From positions 3,534,001-3,598,000 of the forward strand of contig NZ_LDPY01000001.1 in the NCBI RefSeq assembly GCF_001038505.1: a DNA stretch of 64,000 nt, written 5' to 3'. Positions 55,241 to 63,623 of this stretch are shown here, in pieces. The position numbers and the translations under genes are program-made. This DNA comes from Puniceibacterium sp. IMCC21224. Lineage in GTDB: Bacteria; Pseudomonadota; Alphaproteobacteria; Rhodobacterales; Rhodobacteraceae. Numbering within the stretch: position 1 is the first letter of the stretch; each line of letters opens with the position of its first letter. The notes below the pieces were generated by a model. It was not told where the DNA came from and ran no database searches. It saw nothing but the letters and a program-made list of their open reading frames with translations.

Positions 55241-55945
55241 CTAAAGAGCTGCCTGATCGCGCTCTGGCACGATCTGCTGCACGATTCCGACGGAAATCAG
55301 GTAGAGCGACGTCACCACCAGCCCCCAATGCGCCCAACTTTGCGGGTGAAAATCGACCCAGGCCGCCCATCCGGCAAAGACGGTCCAAGCGAGCGCAATT
55401 GGCAGCGACAGATTGCGCCAGCGCGTGGTGCGAACCGGATGGATAAATTTGAGCGGCAGGAACATTGCAACTGCGAGTACCGACACCAGCATCAGAATGA
55501 TCCAGGGTTCGGGATCGAGCGCAAACATCACCAGAACGACCATGTTCCAACAGCCTGGAAAGCCCTGAAACGAATTGTCTGATGTCTTCATCCGGCTGTC
55601 ACAGAAATACATCGCGCTGGCAAAGGTGATCAGGATGATCGCAGCCCAACCGGGCCAGCCTGGCAGAAGATCCGACTGAAACAGCGCGAACGCCGGGATG
55701 AACACGTAGGTCAGGTAATCTATGATCAAGTCCAGCAGCACGCCGTCAAAGCGCGGCGCCATGCCCTTGACGTCATATTTACGCGCCAGCGGGCCGTCGA
55801 TACCATCCACGGCAAACGCCACCACAAGCCAGAGAAACATGACTGACCACCGCTCCTGAGCGGCGGCGAGTAAGGCAAGCATGGCAAAGACCGCGCCAGT
55901 GGCGGTCAGAAGATGGACAAAAAGCGCTTTGTTCTGTGGCGTCAT
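55241..55945 (-). CDS. pcs: phosphatidylcholine synthase
   Basis: Inner-membrane CDP-alcohol phosphatidyltransferase of 234 residues with about eight helices. The active site is VDGIDGPLARKYDVKGMAPRFDGVLLDLIIDYLTYVFIPAFAL, the form found in bacterial Pcs, which joins choline to CDP-diacylglycerol. FASAMYFCDSRMKTSDNSFQGFPGCWNMVV is also typical. ATG 55945 is preferred; a frame open to 55984 is possible. Confidence 0.9.
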   Translation of the reverse strand: MTPQNKALFVHLLTATGAVFAMLALLAAAQERWSVMFLWLVVAFAVDGIDGPLARKYDVKGMAPRFDGVLLDLIIDYLTYVFIPAFALFQSDLLPGWPGWAAIILITFASAMYFCDSRMKTSDNSFQGFPGCWNMVVLVMFALDPEPWIILMLVSVLAVAMFLPLKFIHPVRTTRWRNLSLPIALAWTVFAGWAAWVDFHPQSWAHWGLVVTSLYLISVGIVQQIVPERDQAAL

Positions 55946-56105
55946 AGGACCGTCATGGCCAATTTTTGCCCGCGTTGCAAACATGATCGAAGACGGTTTC
56001 CGGTGGATGCGTCTAGAAGTGCGTATTTTTCAAGAGAAGAAGTCGAGGATTGGAGAGTGGCCTCCTCGCCTTGGTATTCCACCATGGTCGCGAGATACGG
56101 TTTTT

Positions 56106-57359
56106 TCAGACTATCAGCGTGGTGCCGGTTTGGCCGGTGATCCGAGTGGTCACAATCGCGCCTTCGGTCTGGGGTGAGGCAAAGCGCACTTCGGTGAATT
56201 GTTCGGTTCGGCCCATATCAGGCGATTCCATCAAGATGGAATGCGTTCTGCCAACCTGCCCCGCGAGGTGCTTTTGGACTTGCGCCGCACCGGCCGCGCG
56301 CAGGCGGGCAGCGCGATCCCGGATTGCCGGACCTTTGACGGCGGGCATCCGGGCAGCTGGTGTGCCAGGGCGCGGGCTGTAGGGGAAGACATGCAGCCAG
56401 GTCAGGTTGCATTCGTCGACCAACTTCAGCGAGTTTTCGAAATGCGCTTCGGTTTCCGTTGGGAAACCAGCGATGATATCGGCGCCGAATGTCATCTCCG
56501 GGCGCAGTTTACGTGCCTCTTCGGCAAAGCGAATTGCATCGTCGCGCAGGTGACGACGTTTCATGCGCTTGAGGATCAGATCGTCGCCATGCTGCAACGA
56601 CAGGTGCAGATGCGGCATCAGCCTCGCTTCGGTCGCGATGGCGGCCAGCAGATTGTCGTCCACTTCGATGCTATCGATGCTGCTAATCCGCAGGCGCGGC
56701 AAATCCGGCACGAGTTTAAGGATCCGCATTACCAGATCGCCCAGTTTGGGCTGTGCGGGCAGGTCCGCCCCCCAAGAGGTCAGGTCAACGCCGGTCAGGA
56801 CAACTTCGTTGTAGCCCTTGTCCACCAGACGCTTGATCTGGTCGACGACGACGCCGACGGGAACCGAGCGGGAGTTGCCGCGTCCATAAGGAATAATACA
56901 AAAGGTGCAGCGATGATCGCAACCGTTCTGAACCTGGACATAGGCGCGACTGCGCGTGCCGAACCCGTCGATCAGGTGGCCCGCCGTTTCAGTCACCGAC
57001 ATGATGTCGTCGACCATAACGGCCTCGGTCTCACCGATGAAATCGGCGGCCAGGGTTTTCCAGGTCTGTGGTGTCATCTTTTCGGTATTGCCAATGACGG
57101 CGTCGACCTCGGGCATGGCTGAAAAGGTCTGCGGTTCGGTCTGTGCGGCGCATCCGGTCACGATCAGTCGCGCCTGCGGGTTTTCGCGCCGCAGACGACG
57201 GATTTCCTGACGGGCCTTGCGCACCGCCTCTGAGGTCACGGCACAAGTGTTGACAACCACGGCACCCGAAAGTCCGGCCTCATTGGCCAGCGCCTTCATC
57301 GCCTCGGTCTCATACGCGTTGAGACGGCAGCCAAGCGTTGTGAACAGTGGCGCGGTCAT
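56106..57359 (-). CDS. mtaB: tRNA t6A37 methylthiotransferase MtaB
   Basis: Radical SAM enzyme of 417 residues that makes ms2t6A at tRNA position 37. The N-terminal cysteines are in FTTLGCRLNAYETEAM, VNTCAVTSEAVRKARQEIRR and TGCAAQTEPQTF; the radical SAM cluster is CDHRCTFCIIPYGRGNSRS; LHLSLQHGDDLILKRMKRRH is close to MtaB/YqeV. The VNTCAVTSEA text separates it from MiaB and RimO. It overlaps the dapF stop by four bases. Confidence 0.93.
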   Translation of the reverse strand: MTAPLFTTLGCRLNAYETEAMKALANEAGLSGAVVVNTCAVTSEAVRKARQEIRRLRRENPQARLIVTGCAAQTEPQTFSAMPEVDAVIGNTEKMTPQTWKTLAADFIGETEAVMVDDIMSVTETAGHLIDGFGTRSRAYVQVQNGCDHRCTFCIIPYGRGNSRSVPVGVVVDQIKRLVDKGYNEVVLTGVDLTSWGADLPAQPKLGDLVMRILKLVPDLPRLRISSIDSIEVDDNLLAAIATEARLMPHLHLSLQHGDDLILKRMKRRHLRDDAIRFAEEARKLRPEMTFGADIIAGFPTETEAHFENSLKLVDECNLTWLHVFPYSPRPGTPAARMPAVKGPAIRDRAARLRAAGAAQVQKHLAGQVGRTHSILMESPDMGRTEQFTEVRFASPQTEGAIVTTRITGQTGTTLIV

Positions 57360-58189
57360 ACCGACGCCAGCCATTGCGCGGTCAGAACACCCGAGGCCAC
57401 GTGCATCGTCGCACCCGTCACCCAGACGCCGTCGTCACGCCAGTCCACGGTCAGGGTCCCGCCATCCAGGTCGATCCGCACCGTGCGCCCGGTCAACCCG
57501 CGCCGCGACGCCGCCACCGCCGTCGCACAGGAGGAAGATCCCGACGCCAGGGTGATACCGACACCACGTTCCCAAACCCGCATCCGCAGATGGTCAGGAC
57601 CGACGACAGAGGCCACCTGCACATTGGTGCGTTGGGGAAAGAGCGGATGATGCTCGTAACGTGCGCCGAACTGGTCGAGAGGAACCGCAGTGGCATCCTG
57701 TACAAAGAAGGTGCAGTGCGGGTTACCCATGCCGGTTGCGGTCGGGCCACCCTCGATTGGCAATTCCAGTGTTTGCATCGCCTCAGCCAGCGGAATGTCC
57801 TGCCAGTCAACCTGCGGATGCCCCATGTTGACCGAAGTCAACCCCTGCCCAGCGTCCACAGCCTGCAATGCTCCGCGATCAGTTGTCAGCGTTAGCGCGG
57901 CTTGGCCAGTCTCATTCATGATGTGGCGCGCGATACAGCGCGTGGCATTACCGCAGGCGGCAGACGTTGATCCATCAGCGTTGTAAAAGGTAAGATGCGC
58001 ATCCGCCCCCTGCCCCGCCGTGATCAGCGCCAACTGATCAAAGCCTATCCCGCGATGCCTGTCGGCCAATGCTATGGCAAGCGCCGGTGTCACTTCGAGT
58101 CTTTGCGCGCGCGCATCCAATACGACAAAGTCGTTGCCAAGCCCGTGCATTTTCATGAAGGGCAGCGAAGAGTCCAGTTTGCTGTACAT
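57356..58189 (-). CDS. dapF: diaminopimelate epimerase
   Basis: Enzyme of 277 residues that converts LL- to meso-diaminopimelate for lysine and peptidoglycan. Both catalytic Cys are present: TSAACGNATRCIAR and GSSSCATAVAAS. It starts with FMKMHGLGNDFVVLDAR. ATG 58189 gives a short extension (MYSKLDSSLP); ATG 58156 is the alternative. It is coupled to mtaB. Confidence 0.95.
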   Translation of the reverse strand: MYSKLDSSLPFMKMHGLGNDFVVLDARAQRLEVTPALAIALADRHRGIGFDQLALITAGQGADAHLTFYNADGSTSAACGNATRCIARHIMNETGQAALTLTTDRGALQAVDAGQGLTSVNMGHPQVDWQDIPLAEAMQTLELPIEGGPTATGMGNPHCTFFVQDATAVPLDQFGARYEHHPLFPQRTNVQVASVVGPDHLRMRVWERGVGITLASGSSSCATAVAASRRGLTGRTVRIDLDGGTLTVDWRDDGVWVTGATMHVASGVLTAQWLASV

Positions 58190-58329
58190 CCGCGGGCATA
58201 TACGCGTTGTCCGCGATGCTTTCCAGAGGCCCGTTGATGCTGACGCGCATGAGAGTTGCCTAGTTGACGTAAAAACCCGATTTTTGGGGGTTGACCCCGC
58301 ACTGACCTCTTTCTAGACAGCGCACCAGT

Positions 58330-58405
58330 GGGCCTGTAGCTCAGTTGGTAGAGCAACTGACTTTTAATCAGTAGGTCTCGGGTTCGGATCCCGACGGGCT
58401 CACCA
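58330..58405 (+). tRNA. tRNA-Lys (anticodon UUU)
   Basis: A full 76-base cloverleaf: acceptor GGGCCTG with CGGGCTC, D arm with TAGCTCAGTTGGTAGAGC, anticodon loop CTTTTAA in the stem ACTGA/TCAGT, T arm CGGGTTCGGATCCCG, and encoded CCA end. Confidence 0.97.
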
Positions 58406-58981
58406 ATTTTATCAATAGCTTACATAAAAAAACCATCGCCCTCGTTCGGAGCGGGTAAGCGCGGGGTAAGCTTTGCGGAGAATTTCTTTGCTTTTTTGTT
58501 TGGGCTGCTTCAGCCTGATGTAGGGGGACACTAGCTTTGGCCAAAAGACGAGGTTGAGGTAGTGAAGGGTTAAGGTATTGAGCAGACGTAGGAAAAGGCG
58601 TCTGGAACGGGTGCGGTGACCGATCTCACCATGGACGGTGTTGGCCGAAAGTGGCGGCGAAAACCAGCGTTCTGATGCAATAAAAGTGCATTGTGAACAC
58701 GCTCTGGATGCAATGTGTTGCGTACCAGTGCACTCAGAAAAGGTTTTGAGACAAAGGACTTAGCTGACCTAGAAGGCTGGTAGTGCTTCCTGCAAGACGC
58801 TCGATGGAAGAGTGGCAAGGTGGGAACTGGAGTGCCCACCTTGAGTTGGCAGTTCCCACCTTGAAAATACACCTAGATATCAAATGTTTACGCCCGGTGG
58901 GGTTAAGCGATCCGTCTTGCCAAGGTGGGAACGTCAGAAAAGTCGGTTTTGGCGAGTTTCCTGACGGCCAAGAACCGAACC
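58406..58981. other. gene-free stretch holding the candidate prophage left end
   Basis: No protein text could be recognised on either strand. The first 400 bases look like host DNA behind the tRNA. From about 58813 there are four copies of a 13-bp motif (see separate entry), probably the left-end sites of the Mu-like prophage. Confidence 0.5.
58816..58933. repeat. four copies of a 13-bp motif at putative prophage left end
   Basis: CAAGGTGGGAACT at 58816-58828 (+), its inverse AGTGCCCACCTTG at 58831-58843, AGTTCCCACCTTG at 58851-58863, and CAAGGTGGGAACG at 58921-58933 (+). The first two form an inverted pair only two bases apart. They are plausible binding sites for the phage transposase. Confidence 0.65.
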
Positions 58982-59797
58982 TCAGTCCGAGAAACCGAAA
59001 TTGTTGACCAGAAGTTCCGCCCGATCGGAGCCGCGTGACGCGCGACCAACGGTATATGTGGTCAACAATTCTGCCATGGTGAATCCGGCGAAAGTCGTGC
59101 GGATCTCGGGCGTGTCGTTGATCGACAGGATGAACCGACCGTTGATCCCGGCGAGCTGGTCGGCCAGAGCGGCAAAGTCTGCACGGCTGAACATTTCCTT
59201 GCCGTAGTCCGTCTCCGATCCGAAGTAGGGCGGATCAAGATAGAACAGAGTGCCTGGCTTGTCATAGCGGGTGATGAAGGCCGCATAATCCAAGCACTCG
59301 ATCACAACGCCGGATAGGCGGGAGTGCAAATCCTCAAGCATCGGCTCAAGAGTGGTTAGGTTGAAACGGCCCGGTCGATCCGCTGCAACGCCGAAGTTGC
59401 GGCCCGATACCCTGCCACCGAACGCGGTACGCTGGAGGTAAAGGAAGCGCGCTGCGCGTTCGAGGTCGGTCAGGGTGTCGGGCGGCGTGTCGACCAAGCG
59501 GTTGAACTCTGCCCTCACGGTCAGTTGAAACCGCAGCACATCGAGGAATTGCGGATAGTGCCGCTGCAGGATTCGAAAGAGGTTGGCAATGTCGCGCCCG
59601 AAGTCGTTGATCACTTCAGCTTTGGGTCGCATAGTGCGGCGCAGAAAGATCCCGCCCATGCCGACAAAAGGTTCAGCGTAGACGGTGTGCGGCGTGGTGT
59701 CGATCAGCGCGCAGATGCGTTTGGCGAGAACGCGCTTGCCGCCCAGCCAGGGGGCGACGGGGCGGATGGGCGAGACGGGTTCGAGCGTGCGGGTCAC
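58982..59797 (-). CDS. D12-class DNA adenine methyltransferase (Dam type)
   Basis: N6-adenine methyltransferase of 271 residues. AdoMet motif I is AEPFVGMGGIFLRRT, after the D12 start PWLGGKRVLAKRICALID; motif IV is FYLDPPYFG. It probably protects or marks DNA of the prophage. I chose GTG 59797, which has AAGGA ahead; ATG 59830 is the alternative. It lies between the candidate left end and the repressor gene, in the same direction as the repressor, so it can be expressed from the prophage as cargo. Confidence 0.88.
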   Translation of the reverse strand: MTRTLEPVSPIRPVAPWLGGKRVLAKRICALIDTTPHTVYAEPFVGMGGIFLRRTMRPKAEVINDFGRDIANLFRILQRHYPQFLDVLRFQLTVRAEFNRLVDTPPDTLTDLERAARFLYLQRTAFGGRVSGRNFGVAADRPGRFNLTTLEPMLEDLHSRLSGVVIECLDYAAFITRYDKPGTLFYLDPPYFGSETDYGKEMFSRADFAALADQLAGINGRFILSINDTPEIRTTFAGFTMAELLTTYTVGRASRGSDRAELLVNNFGFSD

Positions 59798-59878
59798 AGG
59801 CAGGTTCCTTGATGCTGAAGTCTGGAACATATCAGGAACACAAAGCGCCGTCTTGCCCGGATTTGGGCACGGAACGTG

Positions 59879-60277
59879 TTAGTCAGCAGCGATGATCTCG
59901 ATCCCCATCTTCTGACATTCTCTAGATAGAATTGCATCAAAATCGGCGTTTTCAGACAATTGAGGAGCAATCAGATCGTTGTCCTCAGCGTCGTAAATCG
60001 CAATGAAAACCCTGAACCCAACCCATTCCCCAAAGTCGTTTTTACCATCCATCGTCCCACATATTGGCAACAAAGGCTCGCCCGCTTGAGGTGCAGCCAA
60101 AATCTGACCAAACCTGAACGTGTCAGGTGCTCCTATCCAACGGTCAAAGGCTGACGCAATTTCAGCAACTCTTTGAGGTGATAGTTGAGAAGTTCCGCCG
60201 TCTTTCGATTGGGCCTGCGCGTTGACCACCGGCGAGAAGCCCCACAAAATACCAAAGCATAGTAAAATCCGTTTCAT
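59879..60277 (-). CDS. small exported protein, prophage cargo
   Basis: Hypothetical protein of 132 residues with a signal peptide (MKRILLCFGILWGFSPVVNAQA). The mature part (AEIASAFDRWIGAPDTFRFGQIL ... PICGTMDGKNDFGEWVGFRVFIAIYDAEDN ... RECQKMGIEII) has two Cys and is acidic. The family is not recognised. The start overlaps the repressor stop by one base (TAATG) with GGGAG ahead, so it is coupled to repressor translation and expressed in the lysogen, as expected for a gene that changes the host envelope or surroundings. Confidence 0.75.
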   Translation of the reverse strand: MKRILLCFGILWGFSPVVNAQAQSKDGGTSQLSPQRVAEIASAFDRWIGAPDTFRFGQILAAPQAGEPLLPICGTMDGKNDFGEWVGFRVFIAIYDAEDNDLIAPQLSENADFDAILSRECQKMGIEIIAAD

Positions 60278-61032
60278 TAAGGCTCCCTGCAAAGATAGAC
60301 CACCCTGCCGATTACGCGGAGCTGCGCAACGCGGTCGGCGGCGACGGTTTCGATTGGGTATCGGTTGTTGTCAGAAACCAGCTCGATAGTGTCATCCAGG
60401 CGGCGCCGAACGCGCTTGACCAAAAGATCACCGCCAATGTTTAGCACATAGATGCAGCCGTTTTTTACGGCAGACTGACTGTGATCAACAATCACAAGAC
60501 AGCCGTCTGGAATCGTCGGCTCCATACTGTCGCCCTTGGCCCAAATCGCTGAGCATTGGTCGGGCGTGGCGCCAAGGTTGCGCAAGAATGACGCCTCGAA
60601 AGAGACGACGCCCGCGACTTGTTCTGCATCAGGCAATGCGCCGGGACCTGCGGACGCTTCAATGTCGTACTGCGGGATGCGGATGAAATCATCGGTACGT
60701 CTTGCAACCTTTCGATTCATCGGAAGATCGGCCACCGGAATCCCTGTCGCTGCCGACAGTGCGAGATCCCGAGATGTCCTCTCACTTGGCGGCATCACCA
60801 GATCTTCAGGGATATATCCATTTCTGTCGTCGGCCATACCGGAAAGCAACCAAGATAGATTTGTACTGGTTACACGCGATATTTCGAGTAGCACCGAGGC
60901 GCGTGGCTCCGACTTTCCGCTGACATAATCTGAAAGCGTACGGCGTTTTGTGTCCGTTAGCAGGTCGGTGAGCTTGTCCAATCCTCCGACGCGCTCAGCG
61001 GCCTCTCTTATTCTATCACCAAGTCCACCCAT
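60277..61032 (-). CDS. phage repressor, HTH + S24 LexA-like peptidase
   Basis: A 251-residue repressor. The N-terminal HTH is at about 14-65 (GGLDKLTDLLTDTKRRTLSDYVSGKSEPRASVLLEISRVTSTNLSWLL), and the C-terminal S24 domain has the Ser in AIWAKGDSMEPTIPDG and the Lys in GDLLVKRVRRRL. It should keep the prophage silent and be cut after RecA activation. The gene is divergent from the Ner-like gene, with three operator-like sites between them, the layout of the Mu c-ner region. Confidence 0.93.
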   Translation of the reverse strand: MGGLGDRIREAAERVGGLDKLTDLLTDTKRRTLSDYVSGKSEPRASVLLEISRVTSTNLSWLLSGMADDRNGYIPEDLVMPPSERTSRDLALSAATGIPVADLPMNRKVARRTDDFIRIPQYDIEASAGPGALPDAEQVAGVVSFEASFLRNLGATPDQCSAIWAKGDSMEPTIPDGCLVIVDHSQSAVKNGCIYVLNIGGDLLVKRVRRRLDDTIELVSDNNRYPIETVAADRVAQLRVIGRVVYLCREP

Positions 61033-61041
61033 GCTTATATC

Positions 61042-61093
61042 GCAGAAATCCGCCTTACAGCAGAATTCTGCTTGTAAGGAGGCAGAAATCTGC
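61042..61093. promoter_or_regulatory. three operator-like sites in the repressor/ner promoter
   Basis: GCAGAAATCCGC (61042-61053), AGCAGAATTCTGCT (61059-61072, a perfect palindrome) and GCAGAAATCTGC (61082-61093). Their centres are 18 and 22 bases apart in the divergent promoter. Confidence 0.7.
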
Positions 61094-61191
61094 TATCCCT
61101 TATATACAGGCCAGAATAAGCGGCCTTGTTTCCGACTTCACATCTTAAAAGACGCCAGCGTTGCAGCGCTGGTGCCCCCTTGGAGAGTCCC

Positions 61192-61506
61192 ATGGCTAAG
61201 CACGACCCGACCAGAGCCCCGAAAATGGACTGGGAGGCCATCAAGGCCCAAGTCCACCGCCAAGGCATGACCTTTACCGAGCTGTCCAAACGTGCTGGCG
61301 TTCACAAGGACGCCTGTGGACAACTCAAGACCCGCCCGAATTACGATGCCCAAACGGCCGTCGCTAAATTCATCGGCGAAAAGCCCGAAGATCTGTGGCC
61401 GAGTCGCTATCCGCAGAAGCGTCCCCGTATCCTCAATATCAACAAATACACGCCGGTGGACAGTCAAAAAGGCGTCCGGGCCGCTGACAGGATTGCGGCA
61501 GAATGA
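61192..61506 (+). CDS. Ner-like winged-helix regulator
   Basis: Protein of 104 residues like Mu Ner and E. coli SfsB/Nlp: MDWEAIKAQVHRQGMTFTELSKRAGVHKDACGQLKTRPNYDAQTAVAKFIGEKPEDLWPSRYP. It keeps the helix-turn-helix and the PEDLWPSRY end of the family. In Mu, Ner reduces early transcription and repressor synthesis. It is the first early gene opposite the repressor; GGAG lies ahead of ATG 61192. Confidence 0.9.
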   Translation: MAKHDPTRAPKMDWEAIKAQVHRQGMTFTELSKRAGVHKDACGQLKTRPNYDAQTAVAKFIGEKPEDLWPSRYPQKRPRILNINKYTPVDSQKGVRAADRIAAE

Positions 61507-61904
61507 GCGTGCTGGTGTCAAAAACCCCGCAGGACATGGACAGCTCGTCCGGTCTGGCCGAAATGCCGATCCTGCCCGCCCCTGCCGCCTGCGCCGAGCT
61601 GCGCTATGCCCGTGGCATTCTGAAGGCGGCGTATTGTCACCCTGACGATCTGTTGCGCGCGGCAGCGGTCCATCTGCGGGATCACGGCGACTGGATGGAC
61701 GTGCAGTCGGCCACGCAGATGCTGCGCCAACTGGAAGAGCGCGCGGCGGAGGCCAGGATCGAGGTTGCGCTCATTCATCCAGACACTGCCGAGTCCATTG
61801 CGGCAGATATCGACCGGGTCTCGCTCCCGCCGCTGTGGATGTGTCTGGCGTTCCTGATCTGGGCGGTGGGTTTCGCCTGGATGCTTGCGTTGTTGGTGCT
61901 GTGA
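61503..61904 (+). CDS. small phage early protein with C-terminal membrane helix
   Basis: Protein of 133 residues; the family is not recognised. Its end (about 108-133, LPPLWMCLAFLIWAVGFAWMLALLVL) is one transmembrane helix; the rest is soluble and helical (YARGILKAAYCHPDDLLRAAAVHLRDHGDW). It overlaps the Ner-like stop by four bases and the next start by one, so it belongs to the early operon. Confidence 0.75.
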   Translation: MSVLVSKTPQDMDSSSGLAEMPILPAPAACAELRYARGILKAAYCHPDDLLRAAAVHLRDHGDWMDVQSATQMLRQLEERAAEARIEVALIHPDTAESIAADIDRVSLPPLWMCLAFLIWAVGFAWMLALLVL

Positions 61905-62245
61905 TGTCAGTTGCCAGAAATCTCACTGAGCTTGCGGTAATTATGCCCTTCGAAGGCATAGAACCCGCCGAAGCAGCGGTGCATGAACGGTATCTTCAGT
62001 CTTTCGCTGCTGTCGAAACTTCCGGTTGCGTCGAGGGCGTCATTGGCTGTCTTGGACTCAAACTGAAATCGGTTGAACCGGCACTGTCGGAAGAGGGTTT
62101 TTCAGTCATTCGAATCGTCTCCAATTGGTTGTTGCAGTTGGTGATGAAGGAGCCGGGAGGTGGTTCGAACACCTTCCGGTTCTGCTGGTGTAGCACAAAA
62201 TCTGCCAAGTTTCCACTTTGGCATGCGCAGATGTTGCGGCCCTAA
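61904..62245 (+). CDS. small phage early protein
   Basis: Hypothetical protein of 113 residues, starting at TGATG overlap with the previous gene (VARNLTELAVIMPFEGIEPAEAAVHERYLQSFAAVETSGC). The C-terminal part (GGGSNTFRFCWCSTKSAKFPLWHAQM) is less regular, so the end may be chance coding. The family is not recognised. Confidence 0.55.
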   Translation: MSVARNLTELAVIMPFEGIEPAEAAVHERYLQSFAAVETSGCVEGVIGCLGLKLKSVEPALSEEGFSVIRIVSNWLLQLVMKEPGGGSNTFRFCWCSTKSAKFPLWHAQMLRP

Positions 62246-62313
62246 GCACGGCACTCGCTGCAGGCGATCAACGCTCATCGCCTGCGGATCCCCACGTTTG
62301 AAACAGGCATATC

Positions 62314-63153
62314 ATGACAGAACAGATGCTCGATCTGGCTCTTGCCGAGATCGCAATCCCTGACACCCGCGCCCGCGCGCTTGACCCCATCTGGGCCGAA
62401 GGTCTTGCCCAGATCATCGCGGAACAGGGCCTGACCAACCCGATCACCGTTCGGCAGACCGAAGACGGGTTTCGCCTGGTCACGGGCCTTCACCGACTTC
62501 ATGCGGTATTCCTGCTTGATTGGAGCCACATCCCCGCCCGCCTGTCCCAGGCCAGCAGCGACGATGAGGCGCGGCTGGAAGAGGTCATGGAAAACCTTGG
62601 TCGGCACGAGCTGACCGCGCTGGACCGCTGCCATCACATGTTTGAGCTGCAGCAGGTCTATGAGCGGCTGCACCCGGAGACGAAGCACGGGGCCGCGTCA
62701 CCAAAGACGCAAAATTTGCGTCTTTCCCAAAACACTGAGGAAACAGTCGAAATCTTCGGTTTTGCCGAGGCGACGGCCAAGGCCATTGGCCTGTCCAAGC
62801 GGTCAATCCAGCTCTCCGTCAAGATCTGGAAGGACCTGATCCCCAGCTCGCGTTTGCGTCTGATCGGAACGAAGCTGGCCAGCAAACAGACCGAGCTGAA
62901 GCTGCTGTCCGAGCAGTCTTCCAAGACGCAGGTCAAGGTGCTGGATCTGATCCTTGACCCCGAGGTTGCGGTTGACGGCGTGCAGCCTGCTCTGGACCTG
63001 ATCACACATTCCCGTCCGACCAGCGACATCGAGCGTCAGACCAAGGCGGTCAGCGCCACGATCGGCAGGCTGGACGACGCGGTTCTGGATGGGGTTGTCC
63101 AGGCGCATGCGGACCGGCTGATCGCAGCACTCAAGCGGATGGGGCGCCTCTGA
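62314..63153 (+). CDS. ParB-domain protein of the prophage
   Basis: Protein of 279 residues. The N-terminal ParB/sulfiredoxin-like nuclease domain (about 5-110) has LALAEIAIPDTRARALDPIWAEGLAQIIAEQGLTNPITVRQTEDGFRLVTGLHRLHAVFLL (the GxHRLxA box) and EVMENLGRHELTALDR. A central HTH-like part (GFAEATAKAIGLSKRSIQLSV) and a C-terminal helical part follow. Similar genes stand before the transposase in alphaproteobacterial Mu-like phages. Partition is unlikely in a phage integrated this way, so a regulatory role is more probable. Confidence 0.82.
   Translation: MTEQMLDLALAEIAIPDTRARALDPIWAEGLAQIIAEQGLTNPITVRQTEDGFRLVTGLHRLHAVFLLDWSHIPARLSQASSDDEARLEEVMENLGRHELTALDRCHHMFELQQVYERLHPETKHGAASPKTQNLRLSQNTEETVEIFGFAEATAKAIGLSKRSIQLSVKIWKDLIPSSRLRLIGTKLASKQTELKLLSEQSSKTQVKVLDLILDPEVAVDGVQPALDLITHSRPTSDIERQTKAVSATIGRLDDAVLDGVVQAHADRLIAALKRMGRL
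62703..62725. repeat. perfect 11-bp inverted repeat within the ParB-domain gene
   Basis: AAAGACGCAAA and TTTGCGTCTTT are separated by one base, inside the coding region at about codons 131-137. Confidence 0.7.
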
Positions 63154-63155
63154 TC

Positions 63156-63623
63156 ATGGCGCGGTACCGCGATCCCCTGACCAAAGATCTGTTTGCCTAC
63201 GAGCCGCCTCAGGTGGCCGTCGGATACAGTTCTGATGTGGCAGGGCGCGGACCGATGGACAACCGAATTGCCCGGCTGGTGGCACGGGCCTTGCGGGATG
63301 CCCGCGATGATCGCGACAAAAGCCGCAGGGATGTGGCCGACGACATGACGGTCTTTTTGGGTCGTTCGATTTCCGAAGCGATGCTGCACAAGTGGGCATC
63401 GGAAGCATCAGTCGATCACCGTCTCCCGCTGGATGCTTTTGTGGCGCTGGTACATGCCACGGGCGCGATGGAGCTGCTGGGCTTTGTGCCGGGCGAGTTT
63501 GGTCTGACGGTGATCGAGACGGAATATGCCGATGTGATCGAGGAGCGGCTGCTCGACGATCACATGGAAGAGATGGAGGCGCGCCGTCAGCTGTTGCGCA
63601 GCCGTCGGAGGGCCAAAAGATGA
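63156..63623 (+). CDS. phage early protein of unknown function
   Basis: Protein of 155 residues. The centre (MDNRIARLVARALRDARDDRDKSRRDVADDMTVFLGRSISEAMLHKWASEASVDHRLPLDAFVALVHATG) looks like a helical DNA-binding region similar to Cro/C1 folds; the end is strongly charged (EERLLDDHMEEMEARRQLLRSRRRAKR). It lies between the ParB-domain gene and the transposase, and its stop overlaps the transposase start by four bases. Confidence 0.72.
   Translation: MARYRDPLTKDLFAYEPPQVAVGYSSDVAGRGPMDNRIARLVARALRDARDDRDKSRRDVADDMTVFLGRSISEAMLHKWASEASVDHRLPLDAFVALVHATGAMELLGFVPGEFGLTVIETEYADVIEERLLDDHMEEMEARRQLLRSRRRAKR

Noticed and set aside
55956..56140. Small plus-strand frame with MANFCPRCKHD text between pcs and mtaB
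   Set aside because: It overlaps the start of pcs in antisense, has no convincing ribosome site, and I could not link the text to a family.
58330..58405. Integration of an island into tRNA-Lys
   Set aside because: No integrase or repeated tRNA 3' end is seen in the window, and the element that follows is of the transposing Mu type, which does not need a tRNA site.
58570..58872. A 100-residue minus-strand frame behind tRNA-Lys
   Set aside because: The frame covers the 13-bp repeat cluster, is rich in His, Arg and Pro in an irregular way and has no start signal; it is probably chance coding.
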